A stretch of DNA of 64,000 nt from Reyranella aquatilis (GTDB lineage: Bacteria > Pseudomonadota > Alphaproteobacteria > Reyranellales > Reyranellaceae), in NCBI RefSeq assembly GCF_020880995.1, contig NZ_JAJISD010000010.1, forward strand, positions 175,302-239,301, in the 5' to 3' direction. Shown here one piece after another: positions 1 to 8,428 of this stretch. The position numbers and the translations under genes are program-made. Every line of letters begins with the position of its first letter. The first letter of the stretch is position 1. The notes beneath the pieces were generated by a model. That model had not been told where the DNA came from, did no database searches, and saw only the letters and a list, made by a program, of their open reading frames with translations.

Positions 1-876
1 CGCGTCGCGGTCGACACGCTGCCGCGCAAGGAGAAGCCCTCGCCCGAACAACTCGCCCGCACCGAGGTGCTGATGGCGGGAGCGGTGCCGCCCGGCCTGC
101 TGCCGGCCATGCCGAGGCTGCGCTGGGCGCAGGCGATGAGTGCCGGGGTCGACAACTGGCTGGCGCTGCCCGACCTGCCGCCGGCACTGACGCTCACCTG
201 CGCGCGCGGTACGCACACCGAATCGATGCCGGAGAACATCATCGGTGCGCTTTTCCATGTCGCCAAGCCCTATGCGCGGGTCGCCGAGTACCAGAAGCAA
301 AGCAAGTGGGTTCATACGGTGGCGCAGCCGCTGACCGGCAAGACGCTCGGCATTCTGGGCCTCGGCGCCATCGGCCAGGAGGTGGCGCGCATCGCGGTCG
401 CCCTCGGCATGCACGTCATTGGCACCAAGCGGCGGCCGACCCGTATTCCCAACGTTGCGGAAGTGCTCGCGCCGTCGCAGACCGACGAGGTCCTTGCGCA
501 GTCGGACTTCGTACTCCTGCTGCTGCCGGCCACGCCGGAGACCGAGAACTTCATCGATGCGAAGCGGCTGGCCCGGATGAAGCCGACGGCCTGGCTGCTG
601 AACTTCGGCCGCGGCCAGATCGTCGACGACGGCGATCTGATGGCCGCGACGAAGGACGGGAAGATCGCCGGCGCGCTGCTCGATGTGTTCCGGCAGGAGC
701 CGCTGCCGTCGGAGCATCCCTTTTGGACGGCACCGGGCATCGTCGTGCTGCCGCACATCGGCGGCCCGCACCCGCAGCGGGACCGCTTCGTCTCGCGGCT
801 CTTCGTCGAGAACCTGAAGCGATTTCTCGACGGCGAACCGTTGAAGGAGGTGGTCGACCGTACGGCCGGCTACTGA
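1..876 (+). CDS. D-2-hydroxyacid dehydrogenase, C-terminal part (gene starts before the window)
   Basis: NAD(P)-dependent oxidoreductase of the D-isomer-specific 2-hydroxyacid dehydrogenase family, which interconverts 2-oxoacids and D-2-hydroxyacids in the cytosol. The frame is open from base 1, so the 5' end lies outside the window and the ATG at 70-72 is probably internal. Visible are the Rossmann motif GLGAIG (358-375) and the family's catalytic set: Arg in FGRG (610-612), Glu in RQEP (697-699) and His in PHIGG (754-756). A product near 300 residues would be normal for the family. The natural substrate cannot be read from sequence. It converges on the TPR gene, with stop codons 7 bases apart. 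Confidence 0.9.
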   Translation, partial: RVAVDTLPRKEKPSPEQLARTEVLMAGAVPPGLLPAMPRLRWAQAMSAGVDNWLALPDLPPALTLTCARGTHTESMPENIIGALFHVAKPYARVAEYQKQSKWVHTVAQPLTGKTLGILGLGAIGQEVARIAVALGMHVIGTKRRPTRIPNVAEVLAPSQTDEVLAQSDFVLLLLPATPETENFIDAKRLARMKPTAWLLNFGRGQIVDDGDLMAATKDGKIAGALLDVFRQEPLPSEHPFWTAPGIVVLPHIGGPHPQRDRFVSRLFVENLKRFLDGEPLKEVVDRTAGY

Positions 877-883
877 CCTGACC

Positions 884-2251
884 TTACTTGATGCCGTAGA
901 CCGCGAACTGGTCGGCGACCTCGGGGTCGAGGGTTAAGGCGGCCGCCTTGTCGCCCTCGCCTTCGCGAGTCTCGCCGTTCATGATGCGGGCGATGCCGCG
1001 GCCATAGAGGGCGAGGGGCCGGTTGGGATCGACGTCGAGAGCCGCATCGTAGGCCCGGATGGCCAGTTGCGGATCGCGTAGCTTGAGATAGATGAAGCCG
1101 CGTGTGATCCGGACGTCCAGGTTCAGCGGCATCAGCTTCTGCGCGGTGTCGCAATCCTGCAGGCCGGCGGCGAGGTCCTTGCCGGTGATGGCGCGGACCA
1201 GGCAGCGGTTGTTGTAGGCCAAGCCCATCGACGGATCGAGCTTGATGGCGTTGTCGTAGTCGGCCAGCGCCTTGTCATATTCGTGCTTGGCGAAATGGAC
1301 GTAGCCGCGATTGTAGTAGGCGACGGGATTGTCGGCATCGGCTGCGATGGATTGGTCCAGGTCGGCCAGCGCCTGGTTGTAGTTGCCCTCGGCCGAAAGC
1401 AGCGCGGCGCGGTTGGCGAGCGCCTGCGGATAACGCGGCGCCTTCTGCAGGGCCGTATTGTAGTCCTGCATCGCCAGCTGCGGCTCACCGCGGCGATTGT
1501 TGGCGAGACCTCGAATGACATAGGCCTGCGGATCGTCCGGCGCGAGAATGATCGCGCGATCGAGGTCGGCCAGCGCGCGCCCGTTGTCGCCGAGCTGACT
1601 GTAGGCGTTGCCGCGGGCGATCAGAGCATCGACGTTGTCGGGCTCCAGCACGAGCACCTTGTCGAAGTCCTCGATGGCACGATTGAAAGCACGCTTGCGC
1701 GTGGCCAGCAGGACACCGCGGCCGAGATAGCCGAGCGAATTGTTGGGATCGACGCGGATGGCGTCGCTGTAGTCTGAGAGGGCACGATCGGTTTCCCCTA
1801 CCGCGTGCAGCGAGGTCGCGCGCCGGTAGAGGTTCAGCGCGTCCGGATTCCTCGGATCGACCACGCCGTCATAGTGCTTCAATGCCTCCGAATAGTCCTC
1901 GGCGGCCAGGACCTTGTCGCCAAGCATGGTCCGCGCGACGCCGCGCGTGAGGCGGGCCAGCGCGATTTCCGGCGGCTTCAGCTGGCGGGTCTGAAGTGCC
2001 TTGGAGCAGGCGACGTTCCGGGCCTCCGCATCCTTGGTGGTGGGCCAGGCGCCGCGCACGCAATCGTCGAAGAGCTGGGCCACCGTGGGACCCGACGGCG
2101 TGGCGACCGCGGGCGGCGAGGCCGGGCGGGCGGGCGTGGCCGCCGGGCGCATGGTGGGAGGCGGATAGAGATAATAGGCGAAGGCGTAGATGCCGGCGCC
2201 GCCGACAACGAAGGCCGCGGCCGTGAGGAGGAGCTTGGTCGAAAGGCGCAT
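884..2251 (-). CDS. membrane-anchored tetratricopeptide repeat protein
   Basis: 455-residue protein with one N-terminal membrane segment (about residues 4-26) followed by a short Pro/Ala-rich linker and an array of roughly eight to ten TPR units. Repeats show the usual pattern of a conserved Gly/Ala/Tyr core, for example AYVIRGLANNRRGE, AYYNRGYVHFAKHEYD and AYNNRCLV. TPR solenoids bind partner proteins, so this is probably a periplasm-facing scaffold. No enzyme domain is visible. The start at 2251 is chosen because the membrane segment follows at once; the frame stays open upstream to 2596, where the translation is arginine-rich and unlike a protein start. The partner is unknown. Confidence 0.85.
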   Translation of the reverse strand: MRLSTKLLLTAAAFVVGGAGIYAFAYYLYPPPTMRPAATPARPASPPAVATPSGPTVAQLFDDCVRGAWPTTKDAEARNVACSKALQTRQLKPPEIALARLTRGVARTMLGDKVLAAEDYSEALKHYDGVVDPRNPDALNLYRRATSLHAVGETDRALSDYSDAIRVDPNNSLGYLGRGVLLATRKRAFNRAIEDFDKVLVLEPDNVDALIARGNAYSQLGDNGRALADLDRAIILAPDDPQAYVIRGLANNRRGEPQLAMQDYNTALQKAPRYPQALANRAALLSAEGNYNQALADLDQSIAADADNPVAYYNRGYVHFAKHEYDKALADYDNAIKLDPSMGLAYNNRCLVRAITGKDLAAGLQDCDTAQKLMPLNLDVRITRGFIYLKLRDPQLAIRAYDAALDVDPNRPLALYGRGIARIMNGETREGEGDKAAALTLDPEVADQFAVYGIK

Positions 2252-2358
2252 GTCTTCCCGGGCTGGGCTGAAAAGCCGCTTCAAGTCAGGTCCTTGTACC
2301 AGAAGCGATCCCGGCCACGCCATTGCACCGGGAGGAGGCAGGCCCGACCCGGCGACCC

Positions 2359-2709
2359 TCACGAGACAAGGACGTACCAGCCTTCCACCGAGGGGGTGGC
2401 ACCGCCGGTGCCGGCTTTCACACGGATCTTCTTGGCGCGCATGTCGGTCGAGGTGCCCGGTGCCACCTGGATCTTCTGCTTCGCGCCATCGACTTCGACG
2501 AGCATCGCATTGCCCGGATCGACACGACTGCGCGGCGGCGCATTGTAGAGGCGATAGATCGCCGGGTTCGATCCCGCGTCGAGGACGGTCTGCCAATGCA
2601 GTCGCCGGGCGAAGATCCGACCGACGGGCACCTGGATCCCGACGATTTCCGCGGCTTCATGGAGGGTCGGTCGAACGCCGGCTGCCCTGCTTTTCGATCT
2701 CGCCATCAT
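2359..2709 (-). CDS. hypothetical protein, 116 aa
   Basis: I do not recognise this protein. It is basic at the N terminus (MMARSKSR), has no signal peptide or membrane segment, and alternates short hydrophobic strands with charged residues (VPVGRIF, AMLVEVDG, KKIRVKAG), which suggests a small all-beta fold. It lies on the same strand as, and about 108 bases from, both the TPR gene downstream and the Gly-rich exported protein upstream. It could therefore be part of a loose transcription unit. It is kept because codon use and amino acid composition look protein-like, whereas the opposing frames are Arg-rich. Confidence 0.5.
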   Translation of the reverse strand: MMARSKSRAAGVRPTLHEAAEIVGIQVPVGRIFARRLHWQTVLDAGSNPAIYRLYNAPPRSRVDPGNAMLVEVDGAKQKIQVAPGTSTDMRAKKIRVKAGTGGATPSVEGWYVLVS

Positions 2710-2771
2710 TCACCGCTCCCCGAGCGGATTATGAGCGGCGATGAGGCCCTTCGCCAAGGGCGCAAACGGCA

Positions 2772-2800
2772 GACGGCCCGCTCCATGGGAGCGGGCCGTC
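2772..2800 (-). terminator. perfect hairpin downstream of the Gly-rich exported protein
   Basis: 13-base arms (2772-2784 and 2788-2800) are perfectly complementary around a three-base centre. The hairpin lies 18 bases past the stop of the minus-strand gene ending at 2818. It is very GC-rich and is followed on the minus strand by a weak T stretch, so an intrinsic terminator is likely but not certain. Confidence 0.6.
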
Positions 2801-2817
2801 GCTGGAAGTGGTACTCG

Positions 2818-3147
2818 TCAGCGCGTGGTGCCGGTCGCACCGCCCGACGCGCCGCCGGATCCCGACGGGGCAGGCGCCATACCCTGGTTCACCGAGCTGC
2901 CGCCCGGGGCGGGTGCGGTACCGCTTCCGGTCGCGCCGATACCCGCTCCCCCCGAGGCGCCACCCGGGCCGGGTTTCACCGCTGCGCCGGCACCCGGTGC
3001 CGTCGTCGTCGCGCCGCCTCCCACCGAGGCGCCGCCGCCCGTACCGGCGCTCCCGCCGGCCGATCCGCCCGCGCTGCCGCCGAACTGGGCCATGGCGGAG
3101 CCGCCGATGAGCAGGGTAGCGGCGGTGATCGCAACAAGCTTGTTCAT
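2818..3147 (-). CDS. small exported Gly/Ser/Ala-rich protein
   Basis: 109-residue protein with a clear Sec signal peptide: basic start MNK, hydrophobic core, and a likely cleavage after AMA near residue 20. The mature part is low-complexity, built from FGGSAGG-like units and then a Gly/Pro/Thr-rich tail. No fold or catalytic residue can be proposed; this composition is common in small secreted or envelope-associated proteins of alphaproteobacteria. A GGAGG ribosome site sits about five bases before the ATG, and a hairpin follows the stop. The gene appears to be a single transcription unit. Confidence 0.75.
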   Translation of the reverse strand: MNKLVAITAATLLIGGSAMAQFGGSAGGSAGGSAGTGGGASVGGGATTTAPGAGAAVKPGPGGASGGAGIGATGSGTAPAPGGSSVNQGMAPAPSGSGGASGGATGTTR

Positions 3148-3210
3148 GAGTTCCTCCGTGATTGGTCGATACCGGAGAAACTGCCCCTCGCGATGATCGT
3201 TGCCGCGGGC

Positions 3211-5991
3211 TCAACTTTCCAGGAATCGCCGCGTTTCTGACACGGCATCGGCAAGGCCCAACCGCTCGACGATCACACCGGGCGGAAAGGCGCTGAGCAA
3301 ACGGCTGGGCAGACGCGAGTCCAGCATCACGAACACGCCGCGATCGTCGCTGCGCCGAACGAGCCGGCCATAAGCCTGCTTCAGGCGCAACCGCGCCAGC
3401 ATGTCGTCATAACCGTTGGCGCCTGCGCCGGCCGCCTTCCAGTGCGCCTTGCGCGCGCGATGGAGGATGTCGGGGCGCGGCCAGGGTACGCGGTCGAACA
3501 CGATGAGGCGCAGCGAGCGACCGGGCACGTCGACGCCATCGCGCACCGCATCGGTGCCCAGCAGGCACGAATGCTCCTCGGCCCGGAAGATGTCGACAAG
3601 GGTCGCGGCATCCATGCCGCCGACATGCTGGGCATAGAGCGGAAGGCCCGCTTCCTCGAGCGCGGGCGCGATGCGCTGGTGCACGGCGCGCAGGCGGCCG
3701 ATCGCGGTGAAGAGGCCCAGCGCGCCACCGCCTGCCGCGAGGAACAGCTCGCGATAGGCCGCGGCCACCTGATCCGGATCATCGCGCTTCACGTCCTTGA
3801 CCACGAGGACCTTGGTCGCGTTGGGATAGTCGAACGGCGAGGCCATCGCGGCGCGCATCGCCGGCGCTGCGAGATGACGCGTGCCGGTGCGCGCCTCCGC
3901 CACCGTCCAGTCGGCGAGTCGCGAGACGTCCTCGTCATTGGCGGCGCTGGGTACGCCCAGCGAATCGCGCAGCGTGGCGGAAGTGATCACCGCGCCATGT
4001 GCGGGGCGGATCACCGCATTCACGAACGGCTCGGCCGGATCGAGATAGTGGCGGTACATGCCGACGTCGTATTCACGGCCCTGCACGCGCTCGACGCCGA
4101 ACCAGTCGACGAAGGCCGGATCCGCGTCATTGTGCAGGCCGCGCAGCATGGCGCGCCAGGATTCGAGCGTGAGCTCGCAGCGGTTGGCGAGCGAGCGCGC
4201 CACGCCTTCGATGCGCGAGCGCTGGCTGGAGTCGAGCTTGTCGGCCTCGCCTTCGAGCCTGGCGCGCAGCGCCTGGCGCAGCCGTCGCACCGGCTGCAGC
4301 ATCTTCTCCAGCGCCTCCGCAAGCTGGTCCGCCGCTGCGATCAGCCCGGGATTGAGCGGTCGCACGTCGCATTCCTGGCCGAAGCCCTGGTCGTCGCCGG
4401 CCGAACGTGCGCGCACCTGCTGGCGCACCAGCGCCAGGAATTCCTCGGCGGGGCCGAGCACGGTGCCATCGGCCAGCCGGGTCTGCCAGTTCGGCGAGGG
4501 GAGTTGCTGGGCCAGATCGAGGAGGCGGCGCAGGGCGTTCTGGGCTTCGACGTCCTCGCCCAGAAGATCGCTGAGGCGGCGCTCCAATCCCCGCGCGCGG
4601 CTGCCGCGGCGTCCCTCCGCGCCCAGCAGCCAGCGGCGCAGGTCCGATGCCTCGACGCCGCTCAGATGCGCGCCGAACGCGCCGTCGGCGGCGTCGAACA
4701 GGTGATGGCCCTCGTCGAACACGTATCGCAGCGGCCGCGTGCCGTCGTCGAGGCCGCCCATTGCCGCCTGGATCATCACCAGCGCGTGGTTGGCGATCAC
4801 GATGTCGGCCTGGCGCGCGCGCCGGATCGTGCGTTCGACGAAGCATTTCCGGTAATGCTCGCAGGCCGAGTAGATGCATTCGCCACGGCGGTCGGCGAGC
4901 CGCTGGATGCGGCTGCGGCCCACCAGATCCAGCAGCCACGCCGGCAGGTCGCCGCCGATCATGTCGCCGTCGCGGCTGGCCAGTGCCCATCGCGCCAGCA
5001 GGCCGAGCCCGACCGCGTTCTCCGGCACGAGACCCGTGCGCATCACCGCTTCCTGGAAGTTCAACAGGCAGAGATAGTTTTCGCGGCCCTTGCGGATGAC
5101 GACCCGCCGCCGCTTCTCCGCCGAGTCGCGATGCAGGCGGTCGAGTTCGGTATCGATCTGGCGCTGCAGGTTGCGGGTGTAGGTCGAAATCCAGACCGGC
5201 GCGCCGTTCTTCTCGGCCCACAGGCTGGCCGGCGCGACATAGCCCAGCGTCTTGCCGACGCCGGTGCCGGCCTCCACCAGCACGACGTGCGGCTTGTCCT
5301 CTTCCGTGCGCGGCGCGAACGCCTCGCTGGCGGCGGAGGCATAGTCGCTCTGGGTCGGCCGCGCCTCCGCCATGTTGGCGCCGGCGGAGATGAGCTGCGC
5401 CAGCCGCAGCCGCGCCTCGCGCGGTTCGACCGGCTGGCTGCCCGGTGGCGGCGCGGGCGGCGGTTCCTCCCAGACCGGCAGGCTCTTCCACACGTCGAGG
5501 CCGGCGCCCGGCCGCTGCTTCCTGCCACCCGCATCGATGCCGAGCGCCGCCAGCACCGCGTCGCCCCAACTCCATTGGCCGCGAGCCATGGCGAGCGCCG
5601 TGTCCTTCATCTCGGACGAGGCGAGCGCCGCCATGTCGTCGAGTTCGTCGATCAGCGCGCGTGCGATCTGCGGCAACGCCGACACTTCTTCCTCCGGCGT
5701 CGACGGCACGGCGAGGTCGAGGGCTTCGCAGAGACCGCGCACGGTCGGCAGGCAGAAGCGCGCCGGGCGGACGAAGGCGAAGAGTTCGAGCAGGTCGTGT
5801 GCCGGAAGATCTTCCAGTCCGAGCCGCGCCGCGACGGCGGGCGCGTGACAGACGAGTGGCAGGTGCCCGGCTGCCCTCAGGCTCGCATCGCCGCCCGACA
5901 GGCGCTCCACCGTCCCGTCGGGCGCGCGCCACAGCGCGCCGCGCGAAGTCGCGACCAGGGCGGGCCAGGAGGAGGTCGCGGGGATTGTCAC
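3211..5991 (-). CDS. ATP-dependent DNA helicase, DinG/XPD-like superfamily 2
   Basis: Predicted 5'-3' helicase of the DinG/XPD family, thought to unwind damaged or structured DNA. From the GTG at 5991 the protein is 926 residues: an N-terminal region of about 230 residues, Walker A AGTGVGKT at 241-248, four cysteines placed like the Fe-S cluster ligands of XPD (C308, C372, C377, C383), a DEGH Walker B box at 426-429, and a C-terminal helicase domain ending in QAYGRLVRR. The frame remains open to an ATG at 6069, but that start would overlap the divergent gene, and the extra residues look unlike a family N terminus, so GTG 5991 is preferred. It is head-to-head with the sterol desaturase. Confidence 0.88.
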   Translation of the reverse strand: MTIPATSSWPALVATSRGALWRAPDGTVERLSGGDASLRAAGHLPLVCHAPAVAARLGLEDLPAHDLLELFAFVRPARFCLPTVRGLCEALDLAVPSTPEEEVSALPQIARALIDELDDMAALASSEMKDTALAMARGQWSWGDAVLAALGIDAGGRKQRPGAGLDVWKSLPVWEEPPPAPPPGSQPVEPREARLRLAQLISAGANMAEARPTQSDYASAASEAFAPRTEEDKPHVVLVEAGTGVGKTLGYVAPASLWAEKNGAPVWISTYTRNLQRQIDTELDRLHRDSAEKRRRVVIRKGRENYLCLLNFQEAVMRTGLVPENAVGLGLLARWALASRDGDMIGGDLPAWLLDLVGRSRIQRLADRRGECIYSACEHYRKCFVERTIRRARQADIVIANHALVMIQAAMGGLDDGTRPLRYVFDEGHHLFDAADGAFGAHLSGVEASDLRRWLLGAEGRRGSRARGLERRLSDLLGEDVEAQNALRRLLDLAQQLPSPNWQTRLADGTVLGPAEEFLALVRQQVRARSAGDDQGFGQECDVRPLNPGLIAAADQLAEALEKMLQPVRRLRQALRARLEGEADKLDSSQRSRIEGVARSLANRCELTLESWRAMLRGLHNDADPAFVDWFGVERVQGREYDVGMYRHYLDPAEPFVNAVIRPAHGAVITSATLRDSLGVPSAANDEDVSRLADWTVAEARTGTRHLAAPAMRAAMASPFDYPNATKVLVVKDVKRDDPDQVAAAYRELFLAAGGGALGLFTAIGRLRAVHQRIAPALEEAGLPLYAQHVGGMDAATLVDIFRAEEHSCLLGTDAVRDGVDVPGRSLRLIVFDRVPWPRPDILHRARKAHWKAAGAGANGYDDMLARLRLKQAYGRLVRRSDDRGVFVMLDSRLPSRLLSAFPPGVIVERLGLADAVSETRRFLES

Positions 5992-6059
5992 CGGGCGGTG
6001 AATAGCACAGGGCAATTGTCCGGTGCAGCGACCGTCGGTTGCCACTAGAATCGCAGGGC

Positions 6060-7211
6060 ATGAAAGCACCGCCCGTCGTCAAGAAGACCACCGCCGTGTT
6101 TCACCAGTCCGGCCCCTTGCCGGTCGGCAAGGGCAAGATCACCGGGATCATCGCGCTCACCCTCGGCGGCCTCGCCGTGCTGGCGGTGCTGGCCTTTCAT
6201 TTTCCCGAGTATCTGACGACGCCGGACCTGCGCAAGAAGTACGACGTGGGCCTGCTGCGGCAGGTGCTGCTGGTCGGCATGGTGATCGCGGGCGGCATGG
6301 CGATCGCCAATCTGGTCCAGCGGCGCAATCGCTGGCTGAACGGCACGGCGCTGGCCCTGATCGCGCTCGCTGCGGCGATGGGCGGGCATCGCGTCCCGGT
6401 AGCGGATTTTCCCGACAACACCCCCTACATCGGTCTCGACTGGTTCATCCTCGACCTGTTGGGCTCGAGCATGATCTTCATCCTGATCGAGAAACTGGTG
6501 CCGCTGCATCGCGACCAGCCGGTGTTCCGGCCGGGCTGGCAGACCGACTTCACGCATTTCATCGTGAACCACCTGCTGGTGGGTCTGGCGCTGCTGATCG
6601 TGAACTTCGCGATCCACAGCCTGTTCGGCTGGCTGGTGTGGGCGCCGTTGCAGAAGTGGGTGGGCGGCCTGCCGTTTTTCGCGGCCCTGTTTCTGGTGCT
6701 GCTGGTCGCCGATCTCGTCCAGTACTGGACGCATCGCGCCTATCACGAGATCCCGTTCCTGTGGCGTTTCCACGCCGTGCACCACAGCGCCGAATACATG
6801 GACTGGATGGCGGGCTCGCGTCTGCATCTGTTCGAACTGCTGACCACGCGGGTGTCGATCCTGGGCGTGCTCTACGTGCTGGGCTTCAGCCAGGCCGTGA
6901 CAGACGTCTATATCGTGATCGTGGGCTTCCAGGCGGTGTTCAACCACGCCAACGTCCGGGTGCCGGCCGTCTTCGCGAAGGCGCCGCTGAAGTGGCTGAT
7001 CGTGACGCCCGACTTCCATCACTGGCATCACAGTTCGGAGCGCGAGGCGATCGATCGCAACTACGCCGCCCACTTCGCCTTCATCGACTACATCTTCGGC
7101 ACGGCGGTGAAGTCCGAGCGGCGTTTCCCCGGAAAGTACGGCGTGCTGGGCGACTACATGCCGAACGGCTTCGTGCGCCAGCAGCTTTTCCCCTTTACGT
7201 GGAAGGGCTGA
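6060..7211 (+). CDS. sterol desaturase/fatty acid hydroxylase family membrane enzyme
   Basis: 383-residue integral membrane protein with several N-terminal helices and the di-iron histidine clusters of the fatty acid hydroxylase superfamily: HRAYH (225-229), HAVHH (238-242) and HHWHH (320-324), plus a supporting His in FNHANV. Such enzymes use O2 to hydroxylate or desaturate sterols, hopanoids, carotenoids or fatty acyl chains; the substrate here is unknown. The ATG at 6060 is favoured over an in-frame start at 6039 because the first residues then match a soluble tail before the first helix. Its 3' end overlaps the convergent MFS gene by 17 bases. A second family member lies at 14704. Confidence 0.88.
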   Translation: MKAPPVVKKTTAVFHQSGPLPVGKGKITGIIALTLGGLAVLAVLAFHFPEYLTTPDLRKKYDVGLLRQVLLVGMVIAGGMAIANLVQRRNRWLNGTALALIALAAAMGGHRVPVADFPDNTPYIGLDWFILDLLGSSMIFILIEKLVPLHRDQPVFRPGWQTDFTHFIVNHLLVGLALLIVNFAIHSLFGWLVWAPLQKWVGGLPFFAALFLVLLVADLVQYWTHRAYHEIPFLWRFHAVHHSAEYMDWMAGSRLHLFELLTTRVSILGVLYVLGFSQAVTDVYIVIVGFQAVFNHANVRVPAVFAKAPLKWLIVTPDFHHWHHSSEREAIDRNYAAHFAFIDYIFGTAVKSERRFPGKYGVLGDYMPNGFVRQQLFPFTWKG

Positions 7212-8358
7212 CGGCGCGGCGCCTCGCGTCGGCCAGCAATGCGAGGAGGGCGGCGAGCAGCAGCGCGGCGACGGCGGCCAGCAGCGGCGTGGCGAGGCTG
7301 CCCGTCGCCTCGTAGACATATCCGGCGAAGGCCGGTCCCACGATCTGGCCGATGCTGAAAGAGACCGTCATCAGGGCGATGCGGCCGCGCGGGTCGCCGC
7401 CGCCCGAACGGGTGGCGACGAGACCGAGCGCCGTCAGGCTGACGAAGGTGCCGCCGACCAACACCGCCGAGACGAGGATGCTCGCCGGATGCAGCCACAG
7501 CGCACTGGCGGCAACGCCCGACGCCTCGACCACGCAGGCCACGGCATAGATGCGCAGGATGCCCCAGCGCCGGCCCAGTGCCGTCCACAGCACCACCGAC
7601 GGCGCGGCGCAGAGACCGAACAGGATCCAGATGTACGGTTCGAGATGGGCGAGCGAGGGCGTCCCGCGCACCATGTCGACGATGAAAGTGGCGGTGATGA
7701 CGTAGCCGAAGCCGAACAGGCCGTAGGCCGCGAGCAGTGCCGCGAAGTCTAGATCGAGCCGCGTACCGTCGGGCCTCTGCACGGTTTGCCCCGTCGGTTG
7801 GTCGCGCGGCACCAGCCAGAGGACGGCGAGACTTGCGGCCGCGGCCATCGCCGCGCTCGCGAACCAGAGCGTCGTCCACTCGGCACCCGCTTGCAGTAGC
7901 AGTGCCACGACGGCCGCGGAGGCGGCGATACCGACGCCGACGCCCGCGAAATGCACCGCCGAGAGCGCACCGTTCCCGGTCGCTGCCAGCCGATCGATCA
8001 CCAGCGCGGAACTGAAGATCAAGGCAAAGGCACTGGCGGCGCCCGCCAGGAAGCGCAGGGCCAGGAAAACCGGCATCGTCGACGCGAAGCCCATGTCGAG
8101 GAGACAAATCGCAGTTGCCGCGAGCGAAGACAGCAGCCAGAGCCGCCGGCTGCCGGGTAGTCGCATCGATGCCAGCACCGCGCCCGCGAGGTAGCCCACG
8201 AAATTCGCCGAGGCGATCAAGCCGGCCTGCGACTTGGTGAGGGGAATGGCCTCGACCATCGGCGGGAGGATCGGGGTGTAGACGAAGCGGCCGACGCCCA
8301 TCGCCGCGGCCATTGCCAGAAGGCCGCCGAGACTGAGCAGGAAAGGGCTTCTGTGCAT
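7195..8358 (-). CDS. YbfB/YjiJ-family MFS transporter
   Basis: 387-residue polytopic protein with about 12 hydrophobic segments. The start resembles the YbfB/YjiJ branch of the major facilitator superfamily, with a Gly/Ala-rich first helix followed by MGVGRFVYTPILPPM. Members are assumed to be secondary carriers, but substrates are mostly unknown. The ATG at 8358 puts helix 1 directly after the start; a longer frame from 8412 adds Ala-rich residues with no ribosome site. The gene is divergent from lysS and overlaps the sterol desaturase at its 3' end, so read-through between the convergent genes would produce antisense RNA. Confidence 0.87.
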   Translation of the reverse strand: MHRSPFLLSLGGLLAMAAAMGVGRFVYTPILPPMVEAIPLTKSQAGLIASANFVGYLAGAVLASMRLPGSRRLWLLSSLAATAICLLDMGFASTMPVFLALRFLAGAASAFALIFSSALVIDRLAATGNGALSAVHFAGVGVGIAASAAVVALLLQAGAEWTTLWFASAAMAAAASLAVLWLVPRDQPTGQTVQRPDGTRLDLDFAALLAAYGLFGFGYVITATFIVDMVRGTPSLAHLEPYIWILFGLCAAPSVVLWTALGRRWGILRIYAVACVVEASGVAASALWLHPASILVSAVLVGGTFVSLTALGLVATRSGGGDPRGRIALMTVSFSIGQIVGPAFAGYVYEATGSLATPLLAAVAALLLAALLALLADARRRAVSPST

Positions 8359-8390
8359 GGCAGGCGCGGCACTTTGGGCCGCTGCTGCAA

Positions 8391-8419
8391 TTGACGCAAT
8401 TGGCCCTCGCACTTAGTTT
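8391..8419 (+). promoter_or_regulatory. candidate sigma-70 promoter of lysS
   Basis: TTGACG (8391-8396) is a near-consensus -35 box, and TAGTTT (8414-8419) is a weak -10 with a 17-base spacer. The predicted start would fall within a few bases of the lysS ATG at 8429, where no Shine-Dalgarno sequence is visible, so the mRNA may be leaderless. The -35 box lies inside the repeat CAATTG-ACG-CAATTG (8388-8402). Confidence 0.4.
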
Positions 8420-8428
8420 CGCCGATCC

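Noticed and set aside
2323..3240. 305-codon plus-strand frame over two small minus-strand genes
   Set aside because: Arg/Gly/Ala-rich, no start signal, and it runs opposite a clear signal-peptide gene with a good ribosome site.
3442..6048. Long open frame on the plus strand (868 codons) opposite the helicase gene
   Set aside because: It is antisense to a gene with complete helicase motifs, and its translation is rich in Arg, His and Gln with no domain. Such frames arise from GC-rich third positions.
3211..6069. Longer helicase start at the ATG at 6069
   Set aside because: It would overlap the divergent gene start, and its extra 26 residues do not look like the family N terminus. GTG 5991 is preferred, though not proven.
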